DNA of 64,000 nt, from positions 1 to 64,000 of the forward strand of contig NZ_JAVJQO010000002.1 of NCBI RefSeq assembly GCF_040218225.1, read 5' to 3'. The DNA is from Gracilimonas sp. (GTDB lineage: Bacteria > Bacteroidota > Rhodothermia > Balneolales > Balneolaceae). This document shows positions 45,396-55,764 of the stretch, piece after piece (the stretch's first letter is position 1; every line of letters starts with the position of its first letter). A program made the position numbers and the translations under genes. Under the pieces are notes generated by a model, which saw nothing but the letters and a program-made list of their open reading frames with translations, was not told where the DNA came from and searched no databases.

Positions 45396-48300
45396 TTATG
45401 TGGGATCTTGTCCCTCTATGTTTTCTGTTATTTCTTCTTGATTCTGTTCTTTTTCTTTAACGCCAAATAGCTTTTTGAAAGGGGAAAGCAACCGATTAAA
45501 AAATTCATCCCAGGTATTGAAAGTTACTTTAGCCTCAAGGCCTACCCCGTTTATTTCCTGAGATTGTTGAGATTGCTCGGTACTGCTAATGGTTCCGAAA
45601 GTAAGATCCTGGCGATGAAAAGCCGTTACTGCAAAGGTGCGGTTGATTCTATAGGTAGCACCAAGATCTCCAATATTTGATTGTCTTCCTGTAATTTGTC
45701 CTTCTCGACGAAGTATTATTTTATCATTATAAAGCCGCAGTGCAACTCCAAGGTCTACTTGGTTATATGTATTCAAGTTAAAATCTACATCTAAACTACT
45801 CAAATCGCTGTTCAATAACGAATTTACCTGATTTGATAACAATGGGTTAATAACCTGGCTCGAAAGCAAAGGGTTCAATACGGCCGCACTACCCGATAAA
45901 TTTTCCCCAAAAGGATTGCCTTGTGGGTCTCCAGCAGATGAAACCGGAATAAAATCCCCCATCAACATGAAATTAGTAGCCTGGATTAACTTCAGATTTT
46001 CGTCTCTGTTAATGGATGCCAGTTGTGTCGAAAGCGTTGAGCTTTGCTGCGATTCGAAAGTATCGGGCAGCCGGAAAAAGAAATTATTCTCAATACCGGA
46101 AATGGTACCTCCGATATTCAACACCAATTCAACAGGCACACGCTGGGCATTAGCCGGATCTCGGGTTCCAGTGTTACTAAGCGTGTTAATATCAGGCCTT
46201 GCACGATAAATTGCATTCAGGTTAAGACGTGCGTTTGCCGGGTCCCCTTCCCAAATAATAGTGCCACCTTGTTCCAGTTCAAATCGTCTGGTAAAAATAT
46301 CTCCACTCACAAATTGATAACTCCCGCCTGTAATATCAAAGCGGCCAAACATGGAAACCTGTTCATCCTCTAGCAAGATCCGAAGTCGCCCTGTACCATC
46401 TGCTGTAACAATATCACCCGTAACCGGATCAAATATAAGCTGGACGGTCATGGGGTTGGATGCCACAAACTGCAGATCCAGGGTAAAGCGTTCAGCAAAT
46501 GTTAACTCCTCCTCCGATTGCCCCGGCACCCCGTTTATTCGATTACGATTGTTGGTTGAACTCATGCCAGAACGGATATCATCCATGTCAAAAGAGTTTA
46601 CAAAGCGTATGAAGCGGTTGTCTTCATTAAACTCTGTTTCTTCCAGAAGAGGAATAGAAATCTGGGAGAAATCTGAGATCACAATTGGCTGTTCTGTTCT
46701 AAGTACAGGGTTCATATTGGTTCCGGAAATGGTTACCGTGCTGGAACCATAGGCCTGTCCAAAAAATGCCACAGTTGGATCAAATGTACTATTCAGAAAC
46801 TGGAATTCATCCATTTCCAGGCTAATTCGCAGACTATCTGAAGGACCAAAGTCATTTAAGTCATAATAGCCGCTGAGAATGGCACTACCACCCGAAGGAT
46901 CAATGAAATAGATATCGTTAAAGGTAAAACCGTCGTTCCGCGTAAATGTCAAATTGCCCTGTGCGTAGTAATACGTATCTAAAAACTCGGGACGGATATA
47001 AGCTGCATCGTCAATACCAACCATAAAATCCGATTCGAAATCGTAAGTCTGTAAATTACCCCAAATTTTTCCGGTCCCGTTGGCCAATCCAGATGCTTCA
47101 GCAAATACCTTTGGTCCGATATAAGGCAATATCCACAAGTCAATATTCTCAAAGTCTATGTCAAACTGATAGAGGGAATCCACATCAGGAAAATTGCCTT
47201 CCTTTGGAGCTAACACGTATCCGTCTATTTCAAAATTCTGACCTTTTCGATCATTGTTTGCAAAGTATTGAGGATATTTGGCCGAATCTGTACTGACGGT
47301 AATATTGGTATCAAATCTATCCAGTGAAGAATTGTAGCGGCTTGTGAGCAGGATGTCTCCAAACAGAGTGTTATCCAGGTTGAGGGCTTCCACATCAATT
47401 TCACCTTGTATAGTCGGCACTGTTGTGAGCGTTCTTGTGGTAAATTTACCATTTACGATTCCACCAAAGCGAATCCTTCCGCCTATTAAATCCGAAAGGC
47501 GGGCCAGATTTACATCAGCAATGTTGTAATCTACTGAGTCTTCTGTAGCACTGCTGAACGTGCCATTTACCTGAACAAATTGCGAATCACTCTCAAATAC
47601 AAAATCTCTCAGCTTTAGTTTTTCATTGGATTGATACTGAAGCATAGGAGTGCCTGCGTTTGCCCATTGGAATGTATCAGTTCCCAGCATAAAGTCATGG
47701 ATAAACAGCGTTAAAGCATCCTCCGAAATCTCCCCTCCGGCATGAAATAAGAATGATGCGTCTTCTGCTAACTGCTGAATACTGCTCCTTACTTCAACAG
47801 AATCCTGATTGAAGTTCGCTGAAAAATCAAAATTTCTTCCTTTTACAGAATAATAGTCAATCTGTGCAGCATCAGCCTGGAATTGCAGTCCGGAAAAATC
47901 TTTTAATGATGCGTCCCTTCTGAAACCTCCTGTGGCTTGTACCATCAGTGAATCAGCATCAAAATTTCTAATGCCCGTCTCAGTATCAACAAAGGTAGCG
48001 TTAAAGAGAAGCCGCTGGGAGTTTACATTGATGGTAGAATTAATGCGGGCAGAGGTTTTTATAACCGGGAAATCAGGGAAGTAAGACTTTATCAATCCCA
48101 GGTTCTTTAGCCTGCCGGATATCGTCAGACTTTGATTCCGAAGAATTTGGGTAGAATCCCTAACCGCACTTAAACTATCAAAGGTAAACTCTTCCCGCAC
48201 CCTATTTTTAAAATACTGGGTCCATTGTTTACTGAGTGTTAGCACATCTGCAGGCACAAAATCTCCCTGAACTGTGGCGTCAAATGCTGATGACGTTAAC

Positions 48301-50108
48301 CGGAGAATTCTTTGCCGGGCATCTGGTTCATTAAAATCCATATAAAGCTGATGCCGACCCAGAGTATCCTCTCCAGCTACAGCCCGGGTTATATCAAGGC
48401 TGACCTGTCCAAACAGATCGTTCCATTCTTTCCCTCTGAGATTAACATCATACTCCAGGTCTGCATAAACCTCACGCATACGATTGTCCTGTACAATCTC
48501 ATTCAGAAAGATATTACCGGCTTCTCCATTTAATGAATAAGACGGAATGGATGTGCTAAGGTCTATAGTACCATTTGTGGTTAAAAGTGCTCCATTTACT
48601 TCTGCCCTGATATCCGGCTCAATCAAGCCTCTGTCCCAGTTTGCTAATATCGAAACCTGATTAAAATTCCTCTTATCAAAAACTCCCTCTTCCGACCTGA
48701 TTACCAGCCCGCCTTTACTTTCTCTGAAGTTTAGAGAAGAGCTTTTTATTTCACCATTCAATGTCAGGTCTGTCGATTGTATTCGTGGGTCAATTAAGTT
48801 CCCAAGATCAAGGGAATCCGTATTGAAAGTAAGATCAAAACCTATCTGATCACTCCAGCTCCAAACTCCGTCTATTTCAAAACGACCGCGCTCTATATTC
48901 TCTGCAATGATGTTTGTAGCTGTACTATCTTTAGTGCCGGAAACTTCCCCTTCGAATCGTGTAGACGTAAGTGCTGCCAGTTGAGAGGGGGTTAACTTAG
49001 AGTTTAACAGTTGAAGCTCATTCTGACCTAATACTGCTGCTTCAAGGTTTATATTATATGAAAATTGACGACTACTCCGGAGATTCCTGACATAACCGTT
49101 CAAATCAGCAAAACTATCACCAACACTCAATTCTGCATTGCTGAAATAAAGGGAATCCAATGTTCCTTCGCCCATTACAGATCCTCTTATAGTATTTTGA
49201 AGCTCGGGAATGTCCGGAAAAAATCGTGTTATGTAAGACGACTCCAGTGACAGGCGGTCTACCTGCATGTTTAAAGTAGCATTTATGATCTGTTCTTTTA
49301 CTCTTCCCTCAAGCAGATTCACCCCTTCGGCCTCCCCGCTAAAGCGCCCTGTAGAATTACCTACTCTTACATTGAGGGCATTAAGTTCCAGGAACCTGGA
49401 ATCATTATAAACTTGACCAAAAAGTTCAACAGAAGGGATATCAAATTCAGGGATATCAAACTTTATCTGGTTGATGTCTACAAAGCGCTGATCTTCCGTA
49501 AATTCAAAAAACATGTCCATCTGCACATTTTGCAAGTTCATACTGTCAGCCGAGGACAATCTGTTTGGTCTTTCAAATGCATTTCTGAATATAAAATTCC
49601 CGTTTTGAACAACTACAGAGGGGATAATAATTTGAAAAGAAGATCCTGATGAATTGTTTATGGTATTATTTCTTGCCGGTAATGCAGTTTTCAGCTTGAA
49701 AGCTTCATCAAGAGAAAAGTCAGATTTCGGATCAATGATACCCATCGGCGCTTCAATTTCCAGAGCATTGATCACAACACGATTACGAAGCAAAGACCAA
49801 ACATCGAGACTGGCATTGATGGCATTGGTCTCAAAAACCGGCTCAAATTCTGAAGAATCCGGGTATATTTTAACATTACTCATTTGCATACGAAGTGGCA
49901 GTAAACCATCAAGCTCACCAATACTTAGTACACCCTCAAAGTTCTGGCTGAACCGGTCCTGAAGTTCTACAGCTACCCGATCTTTAACTGGCTGGAGTTG
50001 CATTAAGCCAAAAGCAGCACCGAAAACTATGGCAATAGTCAACACAAGCACCCCGATAAAGGTCCAGAAAACATTCCAGGATTTATGTAACCAGCGTATA
50101 TATGCCAC
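45396..50108 (-). CDS. tamB: TamB-family translocation/assembly protein
   Basis: This 1570-residue protein has one N-terminal membrane helix (FWTFIGVLVLTIAIVFGAAFG) followed by a very long beta-rich periplasmic part and the C-terminal DUF490 domain (about 1170-1510; RLRILLEDEQVSMFGRFDITGGSY). TamB proteins are AsmA-like beta-taco filaments that span the periplasm and move lipids or help insert barrels with TamA. The gene begins with GTG sharing a base with the aroB stop. The BamA-like barrel two genes downstream may be the partner (inference). The size exceeds the roughly 1260 residues of the E. coli protein. Confidence 0.9.
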   Translation of the reverse strand: MAYIRWLHKSWNVFWTFIGVLVLTIAIVFGAAFGLMQLQPVKDRVAVELQDRFSQNFEGVLSIGELDGLLPLRMQMSNVKIYPDSSEFEPVFETNAINASLDVWSLLRNRVVINALEIEAPMGIIDPKSDFSLDEAFKLKTALPARNNTINNSSGSSFQIIIPSVVVQNGNFIFRNAFERPNRLSSADSMNLQNVQMDMFFEFTEDQRFVDINQIKFDIPEFDIPSVELFGQVYNDSRFLELNALNVRVGNSTGRFSGEAEGVNLLEGRVKEQIINATLNMQVDRLSLESSYITRFFPDIPELQNTIRGSVMGEGTLDSLYFSNAELSVGDSFADLNGYVRNLRSSRQFSYNINLEAAVLGQNELQLLNSKLTPSQLAALTSTRFEGEVSGTKDSTATNIIAENIERGRFEIDGVWSWSDQIGFDLTFNTDSLDLGNLIDPRIQSTDLTLNGEIKSSSLNFRESKGGLVIRSEEGVFDKRNFNQVSILANWDRGLIEPDIRAEVNGALLTTNGTIDLSTSIPSYSLNGEAGNIFLNEIVQDNRMREVYADLEYDVNLRGKEWNDLFGQVSLDITRAVAGEDTLGRHQLYMDFNEPDARQRILRLTSSAFDATVQGDFVPADVLTLSKQWTQYFKNRVREEFTFDSLSAVRDSTQILRNQSLTISGRLKNLGLIKSYFPDFPVIKTSARINSTINVNSQRLLFNATFVDTETGIRNFDADSLMVQATGGFRRDASLKDFSGLQFQADAAQIDYYSVKGRNFDFSANFNQDSVEVRSSIQQLAEDASFLFHAGGEISEDALTLFIHDFMLGTDTFQWANAGTPMLQYQSNEKLKLRDFVFESDSQFVQVNGTFSSATEDSVDYNIADVNLARLSDLIGGRIRFGGIVNGKFTTRTLTTVPTIQGEIDVEALNLDNTLFGDILLTSRYNSSLDRFDTNITVSTDSAKYPQYFANNDRKGQNFEIDGYVLAPKEGNFPDVDSLYQFDIDFENIDLWILPYIGPKVFAEASGLANGTGKIWGNLQTYDFESDFMVGIDDAAYIRPEFLDTYYYAQGNLTFTRNDGFTFNDIYFIDPSGGSAILSGYYDLNDFGPSDSLRISLEMDEFQFLNSTFDPTVAFFGQAYGSSTVTISGTNMNPVLRTEQPIVISDFSQISIPLLEETEFNEDNRFIRFVNSFDMDDIRSGMSSTNNRNRINGVPGQSEEELTFAERFTLDLQFVASNPMTVQLIFDPVTGDIVTADGTGRLRILLEDEQVSMFGRFDITGGSYQFVSGDIFTRRFELEQGGTIIWEGDPANARLNLNAIYRARPDINTLSNTGTRDPANAQRVPVELVLNIGGTISGIENNFFFRLPDTFESQQSSTLSTQLASINRDENLKLIQATNFMLMGDFIPVSSAGDPQGNPFGENLSGSAAVLNPLLSSQVINPLLSNQVNSLLNSDLSSLDVDFNLNTYNQVDLGVALRLYNDKIILRREGQITGRQSNIGDLGATYRINRTFAVTAFHRQDLTFGTISSTEQSQQSQEINGVGLEAKVTFNTWDEFFNRLLSPFKKLFGVKEKEQNQEEITENIEGQDPT

Positions 50109-51199
50109 TATTTAAAAATATTTAGTGTGTGCTCCCATGTCCGTTCCACAAAATCGGTTTCCGATACTTTGTATACATAAGGTGAGCTTATTTGCTTTAA
50201 CAAAATGAGTTGTATTTGTTCGTCCTTCACTTTTTTATCTGATTTCATCAGGTGCACTAATTCTTTTGCAGATGAATCCACCTGATCCAAAGTCAGCTTA
50301 TACAACGGCTTAAACTGCAATAAATTGGATAAATCAATATTTGCTCCCAAAGAGTTTGAAGCATGAACTGCGGCTATCATTCCGGCATACACAGCTTCAC
50401 CATGAGAATATGTTGTATAGTTACCTGCTTTTTCAATCACGTGTGCAAAGGTATGTCCGAAATTTAGAAACGCTCTTTTACCCGCTTCCAGTACATCTTC
50501 GGCCACTATTTCCACTTTAATTGTTGCGCTCTGCTGAATTAACGGCAACCATGATTTTCCATCAACAAAGGTATTTTGTTCTATCAACGTCTTTACCTTC
50601 TCAAGGATTTCGGGACTATGGATCATCCCGTATTTGAGCACTTCGCTCAAGCCATTTACCCATTCTTTTTCCGGCAATGTCTCAAGATACTTCACATCAG
50701 CAAATACCGCTGCCGGCTGGTAAAAGCTGCCAATCAAATTCTTTCCGGTAATATGATTAATGCCCGTTTTCCCACCTATGGAGCTGTCAACCATAGCCAG
50801 CAATGTTGTGGGAATGTGAATAAGCGGTATACCCCGCAGCACCGTTGCCGCCACAAAACCAGATAAGTCACCAGTCACACCTCCGCCAATAGCTATCAAA
50901 GGGGTTCCTCTTTCAACCCCCTCATTCAAAACAAAATCTACGGCCTGCTTATAAACTTCAATATTCTTAGCCTGCTCTCCCCTGGGCACTTCAAAAACGT
51001 GCAGTTCTTTAAAATGAGATTTGAGAGCTTTCTCAAAATGTGTTCTGTGATGCTTCAGTACAAAAGCATCAACCATTAAGAAGGCTTTACCAGAACCAAA
51101 ATTCTGAACAAAGTGCTCTAATTCTGCACTCAAATCGTAACCAAAGTGCAATTCGTAAGTATCTGCTGTAGATGTTTGAACTGAAATAGAATCAGACAT
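50108..51199 (-). CDS. aroB: 3-dehydroquinate synthase
   Basis: This 363-residue shikimate-pathway enzyme has GGVTGDLSGFVAATVLRG, the IPTTLLAMVDSSIGGKTGINH motif with Lys, the metal His in NFGHTFAHVIEK and a late HGEAVYAGM. It closes DAHP to 3-dehydroquinate with NAD and a divalent metal. It overlaps aroK by 8 bases and its stop touches the tamB start. Confidence 0.97.
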   Translation of the reverse strand: MSDSISVQTSTADTYELHFGYDLSAELEHFVQNFGSGKAFLMVDAFVLKHHRTHFEKALKSHFKELHVFEVPRGEQAKNIEVYKQAVDFVLNEGVERGTPLIAIGGGVTGDLSGFVAATVLRGIPLIHIPTTLLAMVDSSIGGKTGINHITGKNLIGSFYQPAAVFADVKYLETLPEKEWVNGLSEVLKYGMIHSPEILEKVKTLIEQNTFVDGKSWLPLIQQSATIKVEIVAEDVLEAGKRAFLNFGHTFAHVIEKAGNYTTYSHGEAVYAGMIAAVHASNSLGANIDLSNLLQFKPLYKLTLDQVDSSAKELVHLMKSDKKVKDEQIQLILLKQISSPYVYKVSETDFVERTWEHTLNIFK

Positions 51200-51755
51200 G
51201 CCGGGTAATTTTTTCGATGGCTGCTTCGGTCATTTCCTCAACAGAGGAAAACAACGTTGTTTTTAAGCCAACCTGAGCCTGTTTGTAGAATTTTTCTCGA
51301 CCTGAATATAAGGCTTTCAGCTCTGTAAAGAGAGTTCCCCTGGATTTAATTTTTCCGTCTTTATTAAATAGAATTGGCCGTTCATTACTATCAAGTACTC
51401 TATCTGTGATTTGTTCCAGTGGGGTATCCACAAAAAGTAACAAACCATTTACTTTAAGGTGATCAACTATCCGCTGATTCTGCAATGCCCCACCTCCCAG
51501 TGAAACCACTCCGTTGAAATGCCGGGTCAAATCCAGCAGATATTCCCACTCTTTTTCTCTGAAATAATCTTCTCCGTGTTCATCAAAAATTTTGCGGATA
51601 CTCTTTCCTTCCTTATTTACAATAACCTCATCCAGATCGCGATATTCCCGTTCCAGTTTTTCAGCCAGAGCTTTTCCAAGCGTGCTTTTCCCTGAAGCCA
51701 TAAAGCCACACACGTAAATACTGTCCTTAAATCTTTCCAGCCGATATGAGTTCAT
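51192..51755 (-). CDS. aroK: shikimate kinase
   Basis: This 187-residue P-loop kinase has Walker A GFMASGKSTLGK, DLDEVIV, EYFREKEWEYL-type shikimate binding and GGGALQNQ. It phosphorylates shikimate at the 3-hydroxyl. It overlaps the upstream RqcH-type gene by 4 bases and aroB by 8, a translationally coupled trio. Confidence 0.95.
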   Translation of the reverse strand: MNSYRLERFKDSIYVCGFMASGKSTLGKALAEKLEREYRDLDEVIVNKEGKSIRKIFDEHGEDYFREKEWEYLLDLTRHFNGVVSLGGGALQNQRIVDHLKVNGLLLFVDTPLEQITDRVLDSNERPILFNKDGKIKSRGTLFTELKALYSGREKFYKQAQVGLKTTLFSSVEEMTEAAIEKITRHV

Positions 51756-53335
51756 GTATTGGGCTTTTTAGGAGTCACCATTTCTACCTCTTCCCGGTCC
51801 ACAACTACTGCCCCGGGAGGAGAACCTTTGGGTTTTCGGACATATTTCTTTTTGGTGATGATCACAGGAGCCAAATTCGATCCTTTTGCCTTCGAATTAT
51901 AAGCAGCGTACGAAGCGGCCTCCAGTAACACCTTTTTTCCGGGCATTCCTTTGTCATTCCCCATTCTGATAACAAGGTGTGAACCGGGAACACCTCGTGC
52001 GTGCATCCACACATCTTCCTTATGAGCTTTCTGGACTAGGGTATCATTGCTTTTTGCATTTTTCCCAATCCAAACCGGGTAACCCATTACTTCGAGTGTG
52101 TAAAATGGGAGCTGTTCTTCATCTGATGAGTTGTCCTGATTTCTATATTCTTTGAGCTCTTCTTCATGATCTTTTTCCCAATCTTTAAAATCCCAGAGAT
52201 TCGTAATAGATTCAGCCTGTTCCAGTAACCGTTCGGCCTTTTCTTTTTCTTTTTGCATGATGGGAATACGCTTCATGGCTTCCTCATAAGACTTTTCAGC
52301 CCCGGATGATTTCTTGTAATAACGCTGGGCATTCTCTGCTATGTCCAGATCGATCTCAAGCGGAATAGTCACATTTTCGCCTTCATTGTATAAATCTTCC
52401 ACTTCAATCTCTTCCTGGTTAACATCTCCAAGATGAGCATTGGCCATCAGAATATGCCCCCATTGCTCGTATTTTTCAGCGCGTTCCAGTCCTTTGTCCG
52501 CTTGTTCCAGGTTTTGCAAGCCTGATTTAGTACGCTTTATTTTACGCTTCAGGCTTTTCAGGAGTGATGATTTCCGCTGTTTGAGCCGCTGATCCCTGGA
52601 GTAATTCTTATAGCGATAAAGAATAAGGTCATTTACGCTTTCGAATTCTTTTTCAGTCTTCAGTGGTAAGGTCTTTTCAGACAGCAGCGTGGTGTCTCCA
52701 TTTTCAAGGAGCCGGGGGAAGGGTTCATTTTCCATCTCATCACAGATTTTTCGAACAAACTCCTGCAGTTCTTCTACGCTAGACTCTTCCAGATTGTAAA
52801 TATCAATAAGCTCGGGAATATTTTGTCTGGGGAACATCGCATTGATAGCTACCAATTTATTCTTGGTGCTTTTTCTGCTTATATCTTCCTCGATCTCATA
52901 TACATTCAAAACCTGGGGAGATGACGGTTCTTCTCCCTCTTCATCATATTCTTTGAACACTTCAACAATTTGCCCTTCCCTGGAAAGGAAAACATTAGCC
53001 CGGTTACTAAACAGCCTGAAGTGTAATTTATGCCCGTCCTTAAAGTGAATAAAAAGCCAGCGATCGGTCTCTGGTATGGTTACATCGGTTATTTCCACGC
53101 CATAAATTTTCTCAAAGAAATCAATGGTGTTGCTCTTTTTTGCTCCGCGGAAGCTATCCAGATATAATGCAATATTTCCGGGGGCTGAGCTAAAGCATAA
53201 TCGGTGTTTAGCGGTGTCTGTATGCACAAAAAACTCCAAATAGTTTTTATATGGGCTCACCGCCTGCTCGATTTTACCGACAGTTAACTTGTTTTTAAGC
53301 TCTCGCTTTAGATATATTAGTTCGTAATAGTTCAT
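51752..53335 (-). CDS. rqcH: NFACT/RqcH-family protein
   Basis: This 527-residue protein has the N-terminal NFACT-N fold (MNYYELIYLKRELKNKL and following strands), a long coiled coil (about 240-360, rich in Lys/Glu) and the C-terminal NFACT-R domain with HKEDVWMHARGVPGSHLVIR. Bacterial RqcH binds stalled 50S-peptidyl-tRNA and directs alanine tailing of nascent chains for degradation. The N-terminal domain seems shorter than in B. subtilis RqcH (about 570 residues), so the length is slightly reduced. It is the first gene of the run ending in the BamA-like fusion. Confidence 0.85.
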   Translation of the reverse strand: MNYYELIYLKRELKNKLTVGKIEQAVSPYKNYLEFFVHTDTAKHRLCFSSAPGNIALYLDSFRGAKKSNTIDFFEKIYGVEITDVTIPETDRWLFIHFKDGHKLHFRLFSNRANVFLSREGQIVEVFKEYDEEGEEPSSPQVLNVYEIEEDISRKSTKNKLVAINAMFPRQNIPELIDIYNLEESSVEELQEFVRKICDEMENEPFPRLLENGDTTLLSEKTLPLKTEKEFESVNDLILYRYKNYSRDQRLKQRKSSLLKSLKRKIKRTKSGLQNLEQADKGLERAEKYEQWGHILMANAHLGDVNQEEIEVEDLYNEGENVTIPLEIDLDIAENAQRYYKKSSGAEKSYEEAMKRIPIMQKEKEKAERLLEQAESITNLWDFKDWEKDHEEELKEYRNQDNSSDEEQLPFYTLEVMGYPVWIGKNAKSNDTLVQKAHKEDVWMHARGVPGSHLVIRMGNDKGMPGKKVLLEAASYAAYNSKAKGSNLAPVIITKKKYVRKPKGSPPGAVVVDREEVEMVTPKKPNT

Positions 53336-53362
53336 TTAAATAGAGGGGAAAATACAGGTTTC

Positions 53363-54016
53363 ATGCATTATCCAATATTTAATTCTATCGTAAATACTGT
53401 AGAATCACAATTGGGCAAAAGAGGGATTAAAGCCAAGAAATTCAGGACCTGGGAAGATAATAAGATTCATGCCACCGGATTAGAATTAATCATTGGACTG
53501 GATCAGACATCTAACTTCATGAATTCGCTTTCCATCAACTTTGACTGGGATAGCTTCCGGGAAACCACCATGGCCAAAGAACTGGAAGGTATGAATAGTC
53601 ATCCGTTTCTCAAGATCGAAACCCTAACCAAATCCAACGTCACTCCTACCATAGATGTTGAAATGAGCTGGTTGTTTGATATTGACCGCTGTCAGCCCGA
53701 AATACCCGGAGAAGCAGGAAATTACCGCATTGAACGAGCCAGCCGCTGGATGGAATCCATTAGCAAACGGGTAAATGAACTACTGGCTAAAGACGATATC
53801 ATCACCCGCTGGCACATCGAAATTGACGGAGATGAGCATGGCCGCTATCTCTCCGCCATTAACCTTATCTCTTATTTCCAATATGAACTGACTTCGCCCA
53901 AGAGCCTAAAGGAAGTTCAGCATTTGGTAAGCCGAAAACTGCAGGATTTGCTCCTTAAAGCCAACAGAGTGATTTACCTGGCTGATGAAATCCTCGATGA
54001 TTCGGTAGCTGCTTAA
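53363..54016 (+). CDS. hypothetical soluble protein
   Basis: This 217-residue protein has no signal or membrane segment. Segments seen are MHYPIFNSIVNTVESQLG at the start, LSINFDWDSFRETTMAKELEGM in the middle, and LSYFQYEL-type strands with KEVQHLVSRKLQDLLLKAN near the end. It has several acidic patches. No family recognised. It is divergent from rqcH by 27 bases and is followed by 390 non-coding bases. Confidence 0.7.
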   Translation: MHYPIFNSIVNTVESQLGKRGIKAKKFRTWEDNKIHATGLELIIGLDQTSNFMNSLSINFDWDSFRETTMAKELEGMNSHPFLKIETLTKSNVTPTIDVEMSWLFDIDRCQPEIPGEAGNYRIERASRWMESISKRVNELLAKDDIITRWHIEIDGDEHGRYLSAINLISYFQYELTSPKSLKEVQHLVSRKLQDLLLKANRVIYLADEILDDSVAA

Positions 54017-54408
54017 AGTTATTTACTCCTTTCTAATTGTCATGATGAAAAAGGTCAAGCGATAGGAAGACAAAGTGAAGCATATCCTGGAAGACGGCTG
54101 TACCCTCTTCATTTAGGAAATTAAGATTTTTCACTTTTACCTTACTCATACCCTTTTTGCTAGTATCCATCTTCGCAACTCAACCTGGAGAGCCCCGACT
54201 TGCTGTTTAGAAAAAATATTTTTTAGGGATATATACTAATTTCAAAATTGTATGTACTATTATTCAATGCCTAAAAATAAGGATATCGTGGTGCTCACCT
54301 CTTCATTTTGAAGCAATACTAAACAATACACTGTTAGTTATTTCACATCTCCTTTAACACCGTCATTGCTTTTCCTGATGGTTTGAAAAGGAATAACTGT
54401 AAAAACCC
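54017..54408. other. gene-free region before the SLATT gene
   Basis: This is AT-rich sequence with no credible ORF, RNA fold or clear promoter box. I see only short AT-rich tracts. It probably carries the SLATT gene promoter. Confidence 0.5.
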
Positions 54409-54924
54409 ATGATATACGAAGAATTACTCAACCGATGGCATAAAACTATCCGCCGCTACCAGGTTGAACATGAGTTAAGTGCCCGGTTCTATGAAAAATT
54501 AAACTGGAAATTTGGCATTCCGGCTGCTTTGCTTTCAACCATTGTTGGAGCCGGTATTTTTGCCGATATAGAACAACTGCCCTATAATAACCTGATTGTA
54601 TTTTTAGGAGGTTTTGTCAGTTTATTGTCAGCGGCCCTGATTGCTGTAGAAACGTTTATGAAGTTCGGTGAACGTTTCATTGTGCACAAAACTACGGCCG
54701 TTAAATACGGAGAGCTGGCCCGCAGCATTCAGCAGGTAATTACATGCGGCCCGGGCAGTACAAATCCGGAAGCGTTTATGGAATTCGTCAAAGAAACATG
54801 GAATGCCATAGATAAAGAAGCTCCCACTTTACGCAATAGTACCATTAAAGCCATTGTCGCCGACCCCGACGGAGCCGACCCTGTATTGTTTGTAAGAAAC
54901 AAGAATACAGATAAAGCCGCCTGA
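54409..54924 (+). CDS. SLATT-type two-helix membrane protein
   Basis: This 171-residue protein has the SLATT/DUF4231 layout: a short N-terminal helix (ELLNRWHKTIRRYQVEHEL), two membrane helices (WKFGIPAALLSTIVGAGIFA and LIVFLGGFVSLLSAALIAVETF), then a cytoplasmic helical part (FIVHKTTAVKYGELARSIQQV). SLATT proteins are proposed pore-forming effectors in nucleotide-signal defence systems, but many act alone. No CD-NTase or nuclease gene is near, so a defence role is not shown here. Its function is unknown. Confidence 0.75.
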   Translation: MIYEELLNRWHKTIRRYQVEHELSARFYEKLNWKFGIPAALLSTIVGAGIFADIEQLPYNNLIVFLGGFVSLLSAALIAVETFMKFGERFIVHKTTAVKYGELARSIQQVITCGPGSTNPEAFMEFVKETWNAIDKEAPTLRNSTIKAIVADPDGADPVLFVRNKNTDKAA

Positions 54925-54969
54925 TCATGGCTTGCTTCCGCCCTCTTAACTATTCATCAACTATATAAA

Positions 54970-55764
54970 ATGAAAACCATAAGCCTGCTTCGTTTCTTTT
55001 TCTTGGTGCCGTGTTGGGGAATCCCCGTACAGGCACAAACTACCTTCCTCCCCTTACCTTTCGATATTGAGATTGGTGTTACAACCAACGAAGAAATTGA
55101 AAACCGGGGAACCTGCCTTGAGCGTATTCAGGTAAGCGAATATTACTTTCGGTGTGCAAAATACTCCATACAGGATCGGTTTAATGTGTATTCCAGTCAG
55201 AACGAAATAGTGACCAAGCTGGAATTTCTGAGTACCGCCAGTCATGGCTTTCCGAGAGACTGGGCCTCTGCAGGGTTCAGGATGGGGCCTTTCCAACGTG
55301 AAGGATATGATGGCTTGGGTTTCTATAGTTATTTCACCAAAAATTGCGAAGCTGGAACTTCTGCATCTGAACTTATCAGTATCCTGAAATCGAATAACAT
55401 TACATATGAGATCGAGGAGAATAAAGCGGAAACCAATCTTTGGATTGAAAAGGAATGTCTGGTATCTAATCCTCAATACAAAGATATTACAAACTCCGCC
55501 TATAGAAGCACTCCATCAAATACTGAAGTCATCAACAGTTATGGTGGCGATTACAAAAAAAAATCAGACATCGTGAATATCAAAATAATCCGGTTTTCTG
55601 TTAACGGAAGATTGTATCAGGTTAAAACCGCTCAATGGTATCATAACTTTTCAGTTATCATCCATGCGCCAACTTTTGAACAAACAAGATATCACTCGAA
55701 TGTGCTTCCTTTCTTTCAGAAAGATCTGGGTATTTTTGAAATAAGCGTTACCGAGGATTATTGA
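54970..55764 (+). CDS. hypothetical secreted protein
   Basis: This 264-residue protein has a signal peptide (ISLLRFFFLVPCWGIPVQAQ). The mature part has Cys pairs (GTCLERIQV, YFRCAKY, TKNCEAG, KECLV) that could form disulfides, and a late EQTRYHSNVLPFF segment. No family recognised. It is 45 bases downstream of the SLATT gene and may share its transcript. Confidence 0.65.
   Translation: MKTISLLRFFFLVPCWGIPVQAQTTFLPLPFDIEIGVTTNEEIENRGTCLERIQVSEYYFRCAKYSIQDRFNVYSSQNEIVTKLEFLSTASHGFPRDWASAGFRMGPFQREGYDGLGFYSYFTKNCEAGTSASELISILKSNNITYEIEENKAETNLWIEKECLVSNPQYKDITNSAYRSTPSNTEVINSYGGDYKKKSDIVNIKIIRFSVNGRLYQVKTAQWYHNFSVIIHAPTFEQTRYHSNVLPFFQKDLGIFEISVTEDY

Noticed and set aside
54409-54924. SLATT gene as part of a defence island
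   Set aside because: No CD-NTase, nuclease, methylase or other defence gene is within reach; a membrane-protein call is all that the sequence supports.
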